From: Lamellibrachia satsuma
Lineage: Eukaryota > Annelida > Polychaeta > Sabellida > Siboglinidae
DNA length: 64,000 nt
Direction: 5' to 3'
NCBI GenBank assembly: GCA_033239005.1
Contig: BSQZ01000004.1
Coordinates: 17,106,507 to 17,170,506, forward strand
Shown piece after piece: positions 1 to 11,457 of the stretch (the stretch's first letter is position 1; each line of letters starts with the position of its first letter). The notes under the pieces were generated by a model, which saw nothing but the letters and a program-made list of their open reading frames with translations, searched no databases and was not told the DNA's origin. The position numbers were made by a program, and so were the translations under genes.

Positions 1-14
1 GGAGTTACGAGAAG
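1..14 (+). CDS. PCLO: piccolo-like exon, PDZ fragment (cut by window edge)
   Basis: The first 14 bases read as ELRE plus one base of Gly, followed by a consensus donor gtaaga at 15. Joined to the next exon they give ELREGDQVLEW, the expected PDZ core wording. Short, so it rests on phase and homology together. Confidence 0.6.
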
Positions 15-3000
15 GTAAGAGACGCGACTTAACACATAGGTTAGTTAATAATTAATAATAATAATAAATATCTCATTTATAAAGCTATAATTCCCACTGT
101 GTGGACCGATGCGCTGTGTAATGTCTACGAAGCTGCTTGCCAAATGCTGAGAAAATATGCCGGTTTTTGGCAGAAACTGTCGACGCTTTTTTCACAACTT
201 GCATTGGCCCCTTTGTAAATAACAATACTGACCTTCAATAACGCCGATATCTGTTGGAAACTGAGCTCAGAGGCGCAACAAACCAAAGTCGTTAATCAGG
301 CAATAAACGTGATATGGTCACCATCGTGAAATAAAGTTGTTGCTACTACTACTTTATTTCAGGAGACCAGGTGCTCGAGTGGAATGGCCTCACGTTGACG
401 GGGAAGACGTTTGAGGAAGTGCAACAAACTATCGCCCAACCGAATGGAGAACTGGAACTGGTCGTCAGGCCGTAAGTTAGACCTGTCCGCTGATGCTGTT
501 GGGTGCTGCTGACCATAAACCACAATTAGGATCCGTCCGTCAGTACCCATATAGAGTTATAAAGTCATAAAGAGTCCATACGAAAATGAGGATTGCGAGT
601 GATTTTTTCCGGGCACTTTTACATCGAATACGTTAGTAAAGTTAATGTTTTATGTACTACTGCATTAGGTCTTTCATTTGATTGTAATCAACAGACGCAC
701 GGGTGTCGCACATGATGTCAGTTAATTGACGTTTGACGTGCTCTGAAAGGTTTAAAGAAAATCGTAAGACACATTTTTCACTGGAAACGCTGTTGTGGTG
801 GTCTCACCCCTGGTGTAAACGTCAATGGTCGTCTCACCCCGTTCAGTGCTACGACTGCTTCCAGTGAAAACAGTTGACACACAATGCTGCCTCAACTGTT
901 CCTGTTAACTGTTGCGTATCCATGTCACCTCCCTATATTCGCGTCCATCCTGGTTGAACTGCATAGCGGTGATTCCACGTGGGAAATATTAACCAACACA
1001 TCTTCCTGATTATGACATTTCAATAAAAATTGTGTGTTCTGTTTTAATTATACATGTTTGTTCTTTAACGGCGGCGGTCAGGCAGTGTTTTGTGCATAAA
1101 AAGGTTTGCTCGTTTGTCATATTCCATATGAGACACAAACATGGTTGCAATTATAATAAAGTTGCATTGGCGCACTTTTTGCTAATTGCATATCCAGAAA
1201 GCAACATACGAAGCCTTTCCGTTGCTAACATTATACAAACAGTACTGCAAAAGACATTAGCCTATGCACAAACTAGACTCATCTTACAACCGGACACTGC
1301 TGCTGGACACTATAATTTAGAAAAGCAGCAAGTCTTGAATGAATTGAAGCGGCGATTGCTAGTCGAATTTTTACCGAACCAATCTGATGACTCCTATAAA
1401 TTGAAAGTGACGATGCAGGTTAACTGCAATGCTACAAAATAACAAAAACAGTCGCGTAACGTGGTAACTGACATACTGTACTATGTGGCCAATTTCCGGG
1501 TAATTTCACATCAAGCTTAAGATATGTGATATGAGAAATGCTCCAATGGTATTGTTCATGAATGTTTATGTTATGTGCGGCACATTTACTCTTGTTGTGT
1601 CATCTTAAATTGACAGCCCGCGACTCGAGTGTTCGGTATCGCCTGGAGCGACGGTAAATATATCACATACACGGTTGGGTGCTTCGCTTGGTCATAGTCA
1701 GTCGTTTATAACAGCAACGTGTTGAACGATCACCAGCAGACATTGTGAGGCGATCATCAGGAATTGGTTTCGTGTGTTCTCTGTTGGGTTTAGGTAATAC
1801 TAATAATTGTTGTACCGGTGGCAGGTATAACGATTTATGCGGCGGTTTGGACCATTTTGTTGACTTCTGTATGCGAGTCGAAATGCGAGTGTGATTTACT
1901 GGTACGAGACCAACAGTGTGTCTACACTTTAACATGCAGTACTTAACTCGACCTCTGCTGCAATGAATTCGTGTTTACGGTGATAGTATCTTTACCCAGG
2001 CGGTTTGAATAGTTGTGTACACACGTGTGTGATTACTCAGTAAGCTGGAGTCATTTATTGAGGCTGTAGGATGCTCTGATCAGCACATTGCTACCCATAG
2101 AGAGGTTCAGCACACCAAACTTGTAACGTTTTTGTGTAGACCATGTGATCTATCCGTACACGTACCATATGTTAATACGTTCAACAACTTGATACTTGTT
2201 CCATGTGAAAAGTTGATAATGACATGTTTGGCGTCTTTGTTACGTTGTTACGTTGTTACGTTGTTACGTTGTTACATTGTTACGTTGAGGAAGAACGCGC
2301 GGACTCGGAAGCAAGACATTTGCATCGAATAGTTTGCGGTGGTTTTTGTTGAGGCATTACCCACTCATCTAATTCCTCCTAAGGTCTCACAATGACGCTA
2401 GGAGGGCTCAGTTGTATATCAAAACGTATCATTCGCGCATACCACGCGTAGAGACGCCACAAAAATAACAACGAACTTACACCTTGTAGCATGTAGTAGA
2501 ACCATATCTACCCATACTATACGCAGCACGTGGAATCCCAAGGAAAAGCCCCACATCTCGGTGACGTAGTTCACAACTTCTACACGTACACGTTACAATC
2601 TTGGCATGCTGAACCTCCCCAATAATGTACGCCTACCCATGGGACAAATAAAACAAGACATGTCGCTGGTCTGTATCTCGTGAATGTTGTCACGCTCTCA
2701 TCAACGTGTTCCAGGAGAGCGGAGCTGACCAACCGCAAACAACACTCGAACACCATGTCAACGTTATGTTCAGACAGCTGTCACTCGTCCTATGACAACC
2801 TCGACTCTGTGAGTGACGACAATGACTATGGTATGTGGAGAAGATGGACAACGACAATGGCTACGGTATAATGCGCAGTGACATTGACCTCCCATCTTCC
2901 ACATGGTTGTGTGGCCGTTTTTTAGAGTCCACCTCCCACCTGCCTCCAATTTTTAGGACCAACTTCCCACACATTTTTAGGACCAATCTCACACAAATTT

Positions 3001-6000
3001 TAGGAACAACCTCCCACCAATTTTTAGGACCAACCTCCCACCTCCCACTAATTTTAGGACCAACCTCCCACCTCCCACCAATTTTTCGAACCAACCTCCC
3101 ACTTCCTGCTACCTGTTAACTTCAACAGAAATCGCATGTCAAAACCTCTGTATGGACGGATGAATTCCAACAATATTTAATTCTTGTGAAGTGAATGACG
3201 GCACTACTTATAATCAACATATTTATGTTTGAAAAATGTAACTTATCCTTGATGTTTTATATGTGTGTAAGTCATGCTATTCCAGAACACCTCCCAGACG
3301 CTGGCGTCGACCTGGACCATACAAAGTTGTCTCCCGGAGCCTCAGTGACGTCATCACAACCTGACCTCGACCTGACCCCGAGTCTGTCTACGTCTGCCAG
3401 CTCAGAACAGACGGACCCGGCGTCGACTGACTCGCCGTCTGATGCTGCGACCAAAGTATGAACTACACCGTATCGCGTAAACTGTTTTATACAATGCTGA
3501 ACTACAGAATCAGAATAAGTTTATTGCTAGCCACAGTTAGACTGTATCCACATTAAACGATTAAATGCACAAATCCATGCAAGTATAAAACTGTCATAGA
3601 AATAATTATTGAACCCTATGTACCAGAAATTACTCTTACACTTATATAGAATAACTTATGTTCACCAAAACGAAACGTGACCACCACACACACAGTAAGA
3701 GGTGCTGTATATTAACATCAATTAATTAAGTATTGCATTAGAATGACCGTAATAACATACATTAAAATTAATTAATTAAATTATAATTAATCGAATTACA
3801 TTAAAATGAAATAATTAAATTACATTATATACTAAGTATGTTAAAGGAGAGATGCCATCTAGCGGACAGTTCTGTTGTGCTTCTGCCACTCGTGCATCTT
3901 TCTTAATCTCAATGTTCACGACACACATAGTTAGCGCAGTAAGTTAACTCTTGTGTCAATGCGGTTTTCGTCCTTCCTAACACGACTCTGGGACTTACGT
4001 GTGCAGGATTTTATCCATCCGTTACGAGAACTCCACATATTTTTGGTCTTGCCGTATAAATCGGATTGTTCTGTCAGACAAATAGTCCAGGTCATGAATA
4101 TTCACTGAGGAAAGATAATGTCGATATGTATTCGGACACGTCTCCTGGTGATAAAGTTGTCCCCATAGGTGTACGAACTGCAGTCTCTTGTCGGCGGTTG
4201 CATGAGCAAAGTCGATGCGTTTTGTCCACGTAGGTTTAGCGCATTGGATAGAACTTAGTAGTGGGTCTTGCGGATTTACCAGTCCATTGTTTCGTTTTCG
4301 ATCGTCTGCATCTTGAAGCACTGACCCGTTGATTGGTGCTCGTTCCATGTAGGAGTCGTTCGTGAATTTTGCACGCTGCTGGTTATTGAATGATTGGTTT
4401 AATAGTAAGGGCATATTGTTTTGTGTATCGTGTCTGACTCATCCAGTGTCAGATGTGATTTCTTATTCGGACGACCAGGACAAGCTATGAGTCGTTTGGC
4501 TATGAAGGTGGGTTTCTTCGATGGTCAAATGTGTCCAGTTGCCAGACAAAGGCCTCTCTCGGTGAATAACAATGGCCTTGTGCTTCGCGTCCAAAGAGTT
4601 TTCATCTCGCTATAGTTCATGATGTTTTCTGCAGCAAAAGTCAATGAACGCCGGGTCGTCTTACATTGCGCTTTACGTCCAAATAGTTCTTCTCTCCGTT
4701 GGTATCGTCATGACGTCTTCCAGATTCATAGTAACAGCGGTTCGCATATTTAACCTGGTCCACCGTGCATCTGCAGTTCTGCCAAAAAAACGCGCATTGT
4801 GGGTATACCAAATTAATTCAGCATATGTAAAGTTAGTATAATTATATAATTTATGCCATGCAAAACGTGTGTCAAATAATTACTGCAAGGTCTGACCGTC
4901 TCATTCCACAGCCTCACGTGACTAGCAGAGATCCGAGCGTCACACGACAGCAAAAGCAGGCGGACACGTTCCCGGAGTCGCGCCAGGACACGACGAACAT
5001 GGGAGACATCCAGGTACGTCCACGTCTAGACCACAGTTCTATAGTTTACTTCCATTTCAATGTGTGACCTGATTAAGGATATTATGGTTTCATCTCCTGT
5101 CGACGCGTGGGTTCAGATTAATCGAGTGGTCGTGATGACCACCATGATCACCATGACCACCATGATCATCATGACCACCATGATCACTATGACTACCATG
5201 ATCACCATGACCACCATGAGCACCATGATCACCATGACTACCACCATGACCACTATGATCACCATGACCACCATGATCACCATGACCACCATGATCACCA
5301 TGACCACCATGATCACCACGACCACCATGATCACAATGACTACCACGATCACCATGACCACCATGATCACCATGACCACCATGATCACTATGACCACCAT
5401 GATCACCGCGACCACCATGATCACCATGACTACCATGATCACCACTTCGGTGGCTTCTGCTGCTTCCAGCCCTGTCCAGGTTTGCAGTGTGGCCAACGCA
5501 AGCCAGGTTTGCAACTTGGCCAACGCAAGCCAGGTTTGCAATGTAGCCAACGCAAGCCAGGTTTGCAATGTGGCCAACGTAGTGAAGCGTCCTCTCCACC
5601 ACTGTCCTCTTGAGTAGACACTTGTTTTGGATTTCACTTAGCACATTTTATCGTGTTTTCTTTTCAATCCAGCTAATAACCGACAACCTTCAATAGCACC
5701 ACAGCCAAGAAACATATTTAGTGGACGTTAAATGCAATTAAAGTGCGTGTTTGTTGACTTTCCTTTTTAGAGAAAGTTTTACTCTACACTTTATTACCAG
5801 TACTGTTGTACACGATGCTATCTTGTACACGATGCTATCTTACACCGTGTTAAACCGTCCTTGTGATTGCAGCTTCAACTCAGCCACGACGATTACGACG
5901 GCACACTGAACGTCCACGTCATCCAGGCCCGCTGTCTTCAGCCGAAGGATAAAAATGGTTTTTCGGATCCGTACGTCAAAGTGTACCTACTCCCTGGGAG

Positions 6001-9000
6001 AAGGTACGTTGTCAATATTCCCAGATCAAACCAAGGCCGCATGGACATTCGATCGTCCCCTAATGTGTATTAGTATATTTGTCGGTTGATGTAGGCGACT
6101 TAACATGGGATGAATGACACATTCGAGCTATTATTCGAGGCACGTGTCTTCTGTCTGTACATCAGTAAAAGGTTTGTACTAATAATAACCGTAGAAAACA
6201 AAGAGTACAGTTAAACACAATTTATCCGTTTTACGCCTCATGGGTGTGATCGACTGTGCTTTCGGAATTATTTCGTTTTATTCATACACTCAACCAACAA
6301 CTGACTAAATATTAGAGAACATAAAACATACAATCATCGTCACGTACACATACATTTCTGAACACTTTGGCCAATATTTTTGTTCACTTTGTAGACCACC
6401 GTGAATATGCGAATAACTGTGTTATTTGTTAGCCAATACGTGCTCGCTAAACTTCGGCTAAGTACATTCACTCAGTGACGAAAACATTCAGTCAAATAGA
6501 CGGTAAAATGAATACAATCGTCGTCACATACATAAACATCTCTGAAGAGATTGGCCAATATGTTTTCCCGTAAACCTTCCTGAATCCGTGCTCGCTAAAT
6601 GGTGTCGTGGTTTCGTGCTGCAGTCCAGAGAAGAAGCGGCGCACGAAGTACATCGCACGGTCTCTCGACCCGGAGTGGCATCAGACATTGGTCTTCATGA
6701 ACATACCTCGCACACAACTCGTCGCGAAGACCCTGGAGGTGACAGTCTGGGACTACGACCGCTTCAAGCCAAACGACTTCCTTGGAGAAGTCCTCATTGA
6801 ACTGTCAGGTACGTCTTCTCCAGAGATTACTTCGTTGAACTCTGATGCGACATTATTAACGTATCAAATACGTTTTCCCCTCGTTAACCTATCATGTGCG
6901 CCTTCCTCAATTCTGGTTGACCTATTGGACAGTGGCATATCCAAGATCTCGCAAAGAGGGCGACCAAATGAGGGGCAATCTTAGTCACCCATTAGTTTAC
7001 CATGTTACCATGTAATGGAGCAGCAGGGTAAGGGAAGGCAGTGTTAGTTGAGCCACTGGGTTGGTTCAGCCACCCATGTTTCCCAGGAAACTACAGCAGC
7101 GACAGTTACATGGTACAACCCAGTGGTTGAACATGTTATTAAAACACGATTGACGTACAATAAGTGCCATTTGTCGCAACGGTCAGAAAATGTGGGCTAA
7201 GAGTATGTTTTGTTTAAAATATTTTTCGAAACTTTTGGTGATTGTGATTAATGTCTGTTCGTGTGTGACCAGACTTCATTGCCTGTGCACTTACCAAATG
7301 TCTGTTCGTGTGTGACCAGACTTCATTGTCTGTGCACTTACAAAATGTCTGTTCGTGTGTGACCAGACTTCATTGTCTGTGCACTTACAAAATGGTTGAG
7401 CTATGCGCAGGGAAGAATACTATTTACATCACTTCCCATAATTAAGTATGTTGACTTATTAATTAAGAATGTAGACTTGTCAGACACGTGTTAAGCCCAT
7501 TGGGTATATGTGTTGGCTGAGTTGTTATGACATTTTAGTACAAGGCCTACGTAAATTATACAAGTAAAACATATGCCTAACTTACGCTACACTGTGGTTC
7601 AACTTACCCACAACAAGTGTTAGTTGAGTCAGCTTACCGACTCCATTTGAATCAGCTACATATAATTATGTATGCACACTAGATACATTATTTTGGCATA
7701 AAATTATTTAATATTAATCATAGTTTATGTGAGTAAAAATAATTTTGACTTATGAATATGATCGTGCTCTAGATATAAAAAAGAATGATAAATGGCTCAA
7801 CTAACACTGCCTCCCCCACATACGAAACAAAAAGTTAAGCCGAAATAATAGCCCCCTCCCTAAATACACCACTACTTATGGGACATATCTTCGTACGGTC
7901 TATGTTTCAGATACAGCATCGACATTATCTTTCGTTGTGGCAACATGGCCTGACTGTCTGAATGCATAGCAAAGTGCCAAATGATTGTGTTAATGCTGGT
8001 AGTGTGAATATGTTTAAAAATAGAATTGACAGATATTTGATAAGGGTGGGCTACACGTAGATGACACAATTGTTGGCCTCTCGATAAGCCAATGGCTTCC
8101 TTGTCCACTTGCCATCTGGAACTTGTTGTTTGGGATGGCAATCTTGTTAAATCTTGTGTTAAATAATATCTATATGTATTGTGGTTTTATGTCATCAATA
8201 TTGTTCACAATTGATTGATCTTTGTCATGCTGGTGTTTTACCAGCGTTTAGTTAGTATCGTATACTACGCAACGGCTACACTGTTTTTAACGCGTACATT
8301 CACCGCGTGACCAGAGAGGCGCAGTCTGGACAACAAGCCGCACTGGTACCCTCTACGTTCGCACTCCGATGCAGCCGACTTCGCATCACGATCTCCTCCG
8401 CCAGGTGGCGCAACGTCAAGCCCCAAGTCGCCGTCACGCAAACGCGACCCCAAGGAAAAGTCTCCCAAAGGTCGCCGCCAAGCCAAACGGGAATCTTCAC
8501 CAGCTGTAAGTGCGTTATATTTAGGCGAGTTCGAATTGTACAATATATGATTGTGTCACCTAACATGTGATTTTGAGAGTGTAGCAAGAGGTCGCGCAAT
8601 TAACTCAACAGCCTCAGTCGTTAACGAAGGTGGATAATAAACAAACAGTTACAAACCCATAAAATATTCCGTAACTGTAACTTTAAGAACTGGACGTCCG
8701 GTGCATGTGCAATATCAGGAAATCACAAGCAGAATGTCTAGGCTATAATGATGAGAAAGAGAGAAGAGAACATCTAGTAACAACGGGAAAGATTGAGGGA
8801 AAAGAAGCAGAGGTCTGCAAAGAAATAGAAGATATGATGGTCTAACAGCCTGGTCATGGAAAGATCAAAACGTTACTGTTACAAGTCACCTGTGATCGTG
8901 GGAAATGGAGGGTCGTGAAAACCTACGATTGCAGCAGACACGGCACCTGATGATGATGATGATAATGTCCAGTACATGTAGCATTTCTGTTTTCGTGTGT

Positions 9001-10365
9001 CCGTGGCCAGGTTAATTATTTTCATGCACCGACGTCTATTTTCTTGGCTCTGATGTTTCGTAGTTTACCTTCTTTGTAGAAAGCGGATTCTGTTCTGTTC
9101 TATGATATTTATACACGTGTTTACGTTAAAATGTTGAACTCGTTGTATGCCGGTGTTCCAGACTGAGCCCGGTTCCACCAAGTTCGCCTTGGGCTTGGGA
9201 AGACGAAAAGGTCAAGGAAGTTCGGACGCTGAAAGTTAGTGTTTTACATTTAAATGTACTATTTTGTGAATAGTTTCGTATTTGCATCAGTTAGCCCATC
9301 GTGTGGAATTATATCAACCAATACACTGTAGCAGATCGTGTATGCGAGCGCGTGATCCCGAGTACCTAGCTGGTGAAAATGACGTCGTGTTTTATTAGTT
9401 CGGTTTGTTGTGATACATATTATTCGAGTATGTGTAGTGAAAACATGTATTTTCATACGTTTACCATTGTTGTATTTTTTTAATGTGTTAACAAAACAAA
9501 TCACTTGTGTTGGAAGTTCATATCATACGTAACAGTCTTGTCGTTTAATGAAAATGTTTACATATCAGATCGTCACAGTTGTTCCCATGGTAACACATAT
9601 AATTACACTCCTGTTGTTCGTTTGTTGCTAGCAGGACATAAGACATAGCGTAAGTATGATGTTGTATACTTGTGTATCAACGCTTTTTGTGACACCTCTT
9701 TGATAAACTGTCGTAAATATTACGGCGTTGACGATATTGTTGGCGTGACGTTCGCTAATGCCCATAAAGCGCTCCGTGATTGTGTTAATGCAAGTAGTGT
9801 GAATATGTTTAAAAATAGAATTGACATATATCTGATAAGGGTGGGCTACACATAGATGAGGAAAGTGTTGGACTTTCGATAAGCCAATGGCTTCCTTGTC
9901 CACTTGCCGTCTGGAACTTGTTGTTTGAGATGGCAATCTTGTTAAATCTAAACTGCACCCTTCCAACATTCGTTGCTCACAGCGCGTTATACTTTGCCCC
10001 TGACAGACCTGGTCGTGCAAACACCATTTCAACTTATACTAAAGCATCCAGCCACACTGCAATTGCTGTTCGTTCTTAGTTAATTCCATCACTGGAATCC
10101 CATCGCTGTCTATTGCCATTAGTCGTACTCATTCATACAGCTAACTGAACTAAGGCGAACTTAAGTGAACGAAATTGGCCCAACTTTCGAAATGGCAGCC
10201 GGTGGACCTCTCGTAGGGCCTACCTATAGTGTTATACATAATGACGCGTTGCCGCAATCACGTGATTTTTACGCAAGTCGACAGTCTATCCCGCGTGACA
10301 CGATTGTCAGTGGGAACACATTACGTCATCGCAGCTGTGTTTTACGCGTCGATAAAATGCGTGAG

Positions 10366-10401
<36 letters not shown>

Positions 10402-10563
10402 TGTGTGCGTTTATCACAGTGTACATTGATTAATTACGAATTTTTGGATTTATCCTGCTCTGTGATGTAATGTTATCATGTATGAATCGTATATATGTAC
10501 AACTGTCAGTGGTCCATAATATTGCTGTTTCCAGTGCACATTGGCAAAACAAACACGTCGTAG
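1..10563 (+). CDS. PCLO: Piccolo/Fife-like presynaptic active-zone scaffold, 3' part (joined exons)
   Basis: Joined exons: 1-14, 363-471, 2715-2830, 3286-3455, 4912-5013, 5873-6003, 6624-6808, 8315-8505, 9162-9234 and, tentatively, 10535-10563. Seen: every junction has AG/GT borders and matching phase, and the join gives about 372 residues to a TAG. Order: end of a PDZ domain ([13 protein letters not shown] then [10 protein letters not shown]), Ser/Asp-rich linker, a full C2 domain ([20 protein letters not shown], then [18 protein letters not shown]), and a Ser/Pro/Lys/Arg-rich tail. Family knowledge: piccolo and RIM proteins organise the cytomatrix where synaptic vesicles fuse, and piccolo C2A is a Ca2+ sensor. 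The C2 Asp residues of loop 1 (KDKNGFSD) and loop 3 (WDYD...ND) are all present, so Ca2+ binding is plausible. Wording of the PDZ and C2 is closer to piccolo than to RIM. The 5' part of the gene lies outside the window. Oddity: no C2B domain is found before the convergent neighbour gene. Confidence 0.8.
363..471 (+). CDS. PCLO: piccolo-like exon, C-terminal half of PDZ domain
   Basis: Acceptor tttatttcag, donor gtaagt. It encodes [20 protein letters not shown] and ends ELELVVR plus CC. This is the alpha-B helix and last beta strand of a PDZ domain of the piccolo/RIM type. Confidence 0.85.
472..2714 (+). other. intron of the piccolo-like gene; two unrecognised open frames
   Basis: The intron holds a plus-strand open frame (1032-1442, 136 codons, Lys/Leu-rich C-terminal half) and a minus-strand one (1663-1935, 90 codons). 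Neither resembles a family I know, and neither has a convincing start context. A short 8-bp tandem repeat (ttacgttg) lies at 2238-2287. Confidence 0.4.
2715..2830 (+). CDS. PCLO: piccolo-like exon, Ser/Asp-rich linker
   Basis: It completes the Pro codon split by the previous exon, then encodes [20 protein letters not shown] and a Ser/Asp-rich stretch ending DSVSDDNDY plus G. Donor gtatgt. The last 17 bases and the donor are imperfectly repeated 35 bp downstream (see findings). The exon is supported by phase and composition; the linker itself is not a conserved domain. Confidence 0.6.
2930..3112 (+). repeat. degenerate ~30-bp minisatellite in piccolo intron
   Basis: About six imperfect copies of a unit built from accaacctcccacc and aattttaggacc. 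It lies between two linker exons. The 77- and 94-codon open frames here are by-products of the repeat. Confidence 0.8.
3286..3455 (+). CDS. PCLO: piccolo-like exon, Ser/Thr/Pro linker
   Basis: Acceptor tattccag, donor gtatga. It encodes a low-complexity acidic and Ser/Thr-rich linker (for example [18 protein letters not shown]). Phase fits on both sides. It joins PDZ and C2A as in other piccolo/RIM proteins. Confidence 0.6.
3456..4911 (+). other. intron of the piccolo-like gene; unassigned antisense open frame
   Basis: It is AT-rich around 3700-3850. The sequence agaatcagaataagtttatt at about 3508 looks like the 3' end of a minus-strand LINE. A minus-strand open frame at 4022-4414 (130 codons, ending [17 protein letters not shown]) has protein-like composition, but I recognise no family and see no supporting splice or expression signal. 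Confidence 0.35.
4912..5013 (+). CDS. PCLO: piccolo-like exon, linker to start of C2A
   Basis: Acceptor cattccacag, donor gtacgt, phase 0 on both sides. It encodes a polar stretch ending NMGDIQ, which leads into the first beta strand of the C2 domain (piccolo has a G-E-I-Q-L type sequence here). Confidence 0.65.
5127..5455 (+). repeat. 18-bp minisatellite (gatcaccatgaccaccat)
   Basis: About 18 copies of a near-perfect 18-bp unit. Because 18 is a multiple of three and the unit lacks stops, long frames stay open on both strands (Met/Thr-rich on plus, His/Gly/Asp-rich on minus). It lies wholly inside the intron between 5013 and 5873. Confidence 0.95.
5476..5582 (+). repeat. 27-bp minisatellite, four copies
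   Basis: Four copies of a unit containing ccaggtttgcaatgtggcca. It follows directly after the 18-bp array in the same piccolo intron. Confidence 0.9.
5873..6003 (+). CDS. PCLO: piccolo-like exon, first half of C2A
   Basis: It encodes [20 protein letters not shown] and [19 protein letters not shown], with the two loop-1 Ca2+-binding aspartates. It ends exactly at LLPGR. From memory, vertebrate piccolo carries a nine-residue alternatively spliced insert at this place, so the intron position is conserved and this gene shows the short form. Confidence 0.9.
6624..6808 (+). CDS. PCLO: piccolo-like exon, second half of C2A
   Basis: Acceptor tgctgcag, donor gtacgt. It encodes [20 protein letters not shown], a polybasic strand typical of C2A, then [20 protein letters not shown] with the loop-3 aspartates. 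This is the strongest single match to piccolo in the window. Confidence 0.92.
7252..7393 (+). repeat. 47-bp tandem repeat, three copies
   Basis: Copies start at 7252, 7299 and 7346 (tgtctgttcgtgtgtgacca...), with only a few differences. It lies in the intron 6809-8314. Confidence 0.9.
7945..8165 (+). mobile_element. 5'-truncated CR1/Jockey-like LINE, 3' end (family A)
   Basis: It matches the tail of the better copy at 41.37-42.43 kb: remains of the RT C-terminus (D-C-V-N-A...[10 protein letters not shown]), then the shared 3' segment ctcgataagccaatggcttc, the gatggcaatcttgttaaat end and a short repeated tail. Noncoding relic. Confidence 0.8.
8315..8505 (+). CDS. PCLO: piccolo-like exon, last C2A strand plus basic Ser/Pro tail
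   Basis: Acceptor gtgaccag, donor gtaagt. It begins [14 protein letters not shown], the closing C2 strand (piccolo has N-T-P-R-W-Y-P-L). It then runs into a Ser/Pro/Lys/Arg-rich segment ([20 protein letters not shown]). Confidence 0.85.
8690..8970 (+). mobile_element. LINE 3' end, RTE-like C-terminal fragment
   Basis: One frame reads [20 protein letters not shown], then after frame breaks DRGKWR and RHGT. This is the G-K-I-E-G-K-R-x-R-G-R-Q-R wording typical of the C-terminus of many non-LTR reverse transcriptases. It ends in a (gat)n tail at about 8950-8966. Inactive fragment in a piccolo intron. Confidence 0.7.
9162..9234 (+). CDS. PCLO: piccolo-like exon, Gly/Lys/Arg linker
   Basis: Phase 0 acceptor ggtgttccag and donor gttagt. 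It encodes [20 protein letters not shown] and SDAE plus one base. Small and without a domain; kept because both phase and splice sites agree. Confidence 0.55.
9735..9952 (+). mobile_element. 5'-truncated CR1/Jockey-like LINE, 3' end (family A)
   Basis: Second close copy of the 7.95-kb fragment (same gattgtgttaatgcaag...gtgaatatgtttaaaaatag stretch, same ttcgataagccaatggcttc segment, same gttaaatc end). It sits in the last piccolo intron. Confidence 0.8.
10363..10408 (+). repeat. (GTGC)n microsatellite
   Basis: About ten copies of gtgc/gcgt. It explains the Cys/Val/Arg-Ala repeats in the overlapping open frames. Confidence 0.9.
10535..10563 (+). CDS. PCLO: tentative terminal exon of the piccolo-like gene
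   Basis: A good acceptor (attgctgtttccag) is followed, in the phase left by the previous exon, by nine codons (MHIGKTNTS with the split Met) and TAG. If used, the protein ends without C2B. Another frame here stays open longer but does not fit the phase. No polyadenylation signal was identified with confidence. Confidence 0.35.
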
Positions 10564-11455
10564 ACGGAGCCAATTGCAAGCAAACAGCTCTAGAAGCGAC
10601 GTCGAACCTCTTGTGCGGAAAGACCACGCAAGACGAAACCAACGATGGATCTGACTTAGGACAAAATAACAAATGTTGGAACTTGTCTTGAGTTCATGAC
10701 CCAATATACGTTTCCTGTTACGTTTTAATGGTAGCAGCATCGCATACCACAATAGCAGTTGTAAGGCGATGCTAGTATCGTATACTACATGACACCGTCA
10801 GATCATTTCCTTACAGTATTTTTGAGGCACTATACCTGATAGAGTGGCGTTTACAAATGACGATAATGTATAAGCATTTAGGGAGGTAGTAATGCATATT
10901 GTCCCCGATAAAAAAGTTACTGCTGCTAAATAATGTGTCCTCAATTACGCATTGCAATTAAATATGCATACAGGAAGCTGCTGGGTGATTATATATCCAT
11001 ATATTGCTAAATGTGTTTGGTCTTGACTAGAGATAGTATTAAACGTATTTAGTCTAGTCTTACACGACACCTAATTATTGTCAAGTAAACATTTCATGTC
11101 CATGATACGAGCTAAGTGCCAGATTGTTTACGTGCTAAATGCACGCTGTCTACATCGAATAGTAAATGTGTCGTGCAGTATTTTGTTTTGTTCTGACGGA
11201 CAATGTTCCGTCACAATGGAGGATGCAACACAGAAATGCCATGTAATAGATTCGAGTTTCTTACGTCAACAACTGTTTCACACTTTCTTGTGTTTGATTT
11301 GTAGTGGATAATAAGTGCGATGTAAATTAATGTAACTCAGTCGTCTACATTGGCCAGTAAATGGTGCCTTATGTATTCGTCATGTCACGTGTTTTCTCTG
11401 TTGAGACATCACAATCATTTTCTGCTACTTCTTAAAGGGAATGTATAATCATGCG
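10564..11455. other. region beyond the piccolo-like 3' end, no gene seen
   Basis: Presumed 3' untranslated and intergenic sequence. I see no conserved domain and no convincing exon for a C2B domain on either strand. Confidence 0.5.
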
Positions 11456-11457
11456 CA

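Noticed and set aside
4022..4414. Independent minus-strand gene in a piccolo intron
   Set aside because: 130 open codons with normal composition, but no recognisable family, start context or conserved motif; kept only as a note.
5060..5644. Long frames on both strands (Met/Thr-rich and His/Gly/Asp-rich)
   Set aside because: Product of an 18-bp stop-free repeat inside a piccolo intron; no domain and the complementary frame is equally open.
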